Source: Sulfurovum sp. (GTDB lineage: Bacteria > Campylobacterota > Campylobacteria > Campylobacterales > Sulfurovaceae). Taken from it: a stretch of 6,594 bases of DNA. Below are positions 6,099 to 6,594 of this stretch, piece by piece; within the stretch, counting starts at the first letter, position 1, and every line of letters starts with the position of its first letter. The stretch spans positions 1 to 6,594 of the forward strand of contig DYPM01000099.1 of the NCBI GenBank assembly GCA_020719895.1, in the 5' to 3' direction. The notes under the pieces are model-generated. The model was not told where the DNA came from, ran no database searches, and was given only the letters and a program-made list of their open reading frames with translations. Made by a program: the position numbers and the translations under genes.

Positions 6099-6105
6099 AA
6101 AGGTC

Positions 6106-6594
6106 TTAGTGTGTTGCGTTGTGGTCGCCGATATATGTAAATGTATTGACTGGATAAGTGTACCACTCACTTGCGTTATACGCTATTTTAGGTGTAGAGA
6201 CTGTCTCTTTTCTTACAACTGTAGCGTCTTTGGCAAAATCTGCACCGCCTGTAGTTCCAAAATGATCTATTTCAGAACCATTTTTAAGCAGTCTAACTTG
6301 GTCATTTCCATTAAAGTTAATCACACTATTGTTGGTTGCGTTTGTTTCTGCAAGAATGGCTGCATCAGCAGTACTATAAGCAACTACATATACTTTGCCA
6401 TGTGCTAATGTGCCACTTAATGCGTATGTATTAGCAAATGCACCATTACCGTTTACGTCTTTTTCAAGAGCATAGCTGGAAAGATCTACATTCGCTCCCG
6501 TACCGTTATAAATTTCAATCGCTTTATTGTAAGAAGTACCTTCAATATATTCAGAAATAATCAAATCACTAAAGTATGTTGGAGTTGGTGTTGG
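6106..6594 (-). CDS. Lamin tail domain (LTD) protein, C-terminal part; 5' end outside the window
   Basis: The reading frame is open to the right edge, so only the last 162 codons are seen. The visible part starts with a PTPTPT linker (1-6) and then a lamin tail domain: FSDLIISEYIEGTSYNKAIEI (8-28, conserved IISEY..G...KAIEIYN), the SSYAL strand, the YVVAYS strand, NGNDQVRLLKNGSEIDHFG, and the closing KDATVVRK...NASEWYTYPVNTFTYIGDH segment near the end. The LTD is an immunoglobulin-like beta fold found in bacteria on secreted or surface proteins, often joined to nucleases, phosphoesterases or other extracellular enzymes, where it is thought to help binding or anchoring. Here it is the C-terminal domain after a Pro-Thr linker, so an extracellular enzyme or adhesin upstream is likely but not visible. 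No cysteine is seen. A TTG inside the frame at 6564 could be mistaken for a start, but the LTD begins before it. The gene converges on rnr and ends at a strong terminator. Confidence 0.87.
   Translation of the reverse strand, partial: PTPTPTYFSDLIISEYIEGTSYNKAIEIYNGTGANVDLSSYALEKDVNGNGAFANTYALSGTLAHGKVYVVAYSTADAAILAETNATNNSVINFNGNDQVRLLKNGSEIDHFGTTGGADFAKDATVVRKETVSTPKIAYNASEWYTYPVNTFTYIGDHNATH

Noticed and set aside
6073..6408. Plus-strand open frame across the terminator and LTD gene
   Set aside because: It starts inside the terminator stem and is antisense to the LTD coding sequence, which has a clear domain.

Overview
The window looks like a stretch of a chromosome from the Campylobacterota (formerly Epsilonproteobacteria). 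This rests on low to moderate GC, AT-rich spacers whose promoters show a -10 box but no clear -35 box, and gene types and protein sequences that suit Sulfurovum/Sulfurimonas-like bacteria. The phylum is an inference from protein resemblance; the genus is not settled.

Layout, left to right. Bases 1-93 are a spacer with a weak hairpin and a good extended -10 promoter. A bacterial type A RNase P RNA gene (rnpB) follows at about 94-434. Next come two tightly coupled plus-strand genes: a RimK-type ATP-grasp glutamate ligase (537-1478) and an AstE/AspA-family zinc amidohydrolase (1480-2544), whose TTG start lies one base after the rimK stop. The spacer 2545-2663 holds two hairpins and no gene. On the minus strand, 2664-2930 encodes only the last ~89 residues of the ClpX unfoldase, a broken gene copy whose homology stops inside a perfect 16-bp palindrome centred on GAATTC. 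The plus strand then carries the membrane zinc protease htpX (2971-3804) and an RNase II/R-family exoribonuclease (3849-5915), each with its own candidate promoter. The spacer 5916-6105 contains a 52-bp palindromic element resembling dispersed repeats and a strong hairpin with a TTCG tetraloop that ends the last gene. That gene, on the minus strand and running off the right edge, is the C-terminal part of a lamin-tail-domain (LTD) protein preceded by a Pro-Thr linker.

How the genes fit together. rnpB and rnr act in RNA processing and decay. RimK adds glutamates to a protein or peptide, and its neighbour belongs to a family that hydrolyses amide bonds of acylated amino acids, so the pair may form a modify/demodify or glutamyl-peptide module. 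HtpX and the ClpX remnant both belong to protein quality control, but the remnant keeps only the small C-terminal AAA+ subdomain and is unlikely to work as an unfoldase.

Most of the window is ordinary housekeeping sequence. The points that most deserve a second look are the clpX remnant with its palindromic junction, the 52-bp repeat, the in-frame A AAA AAG slippery heptamer between the two domains of the AstE/AspA protein, and the RimK-AstE/AspA pairing. I did not see a clearly new defence, mobile or biosynthetic system.
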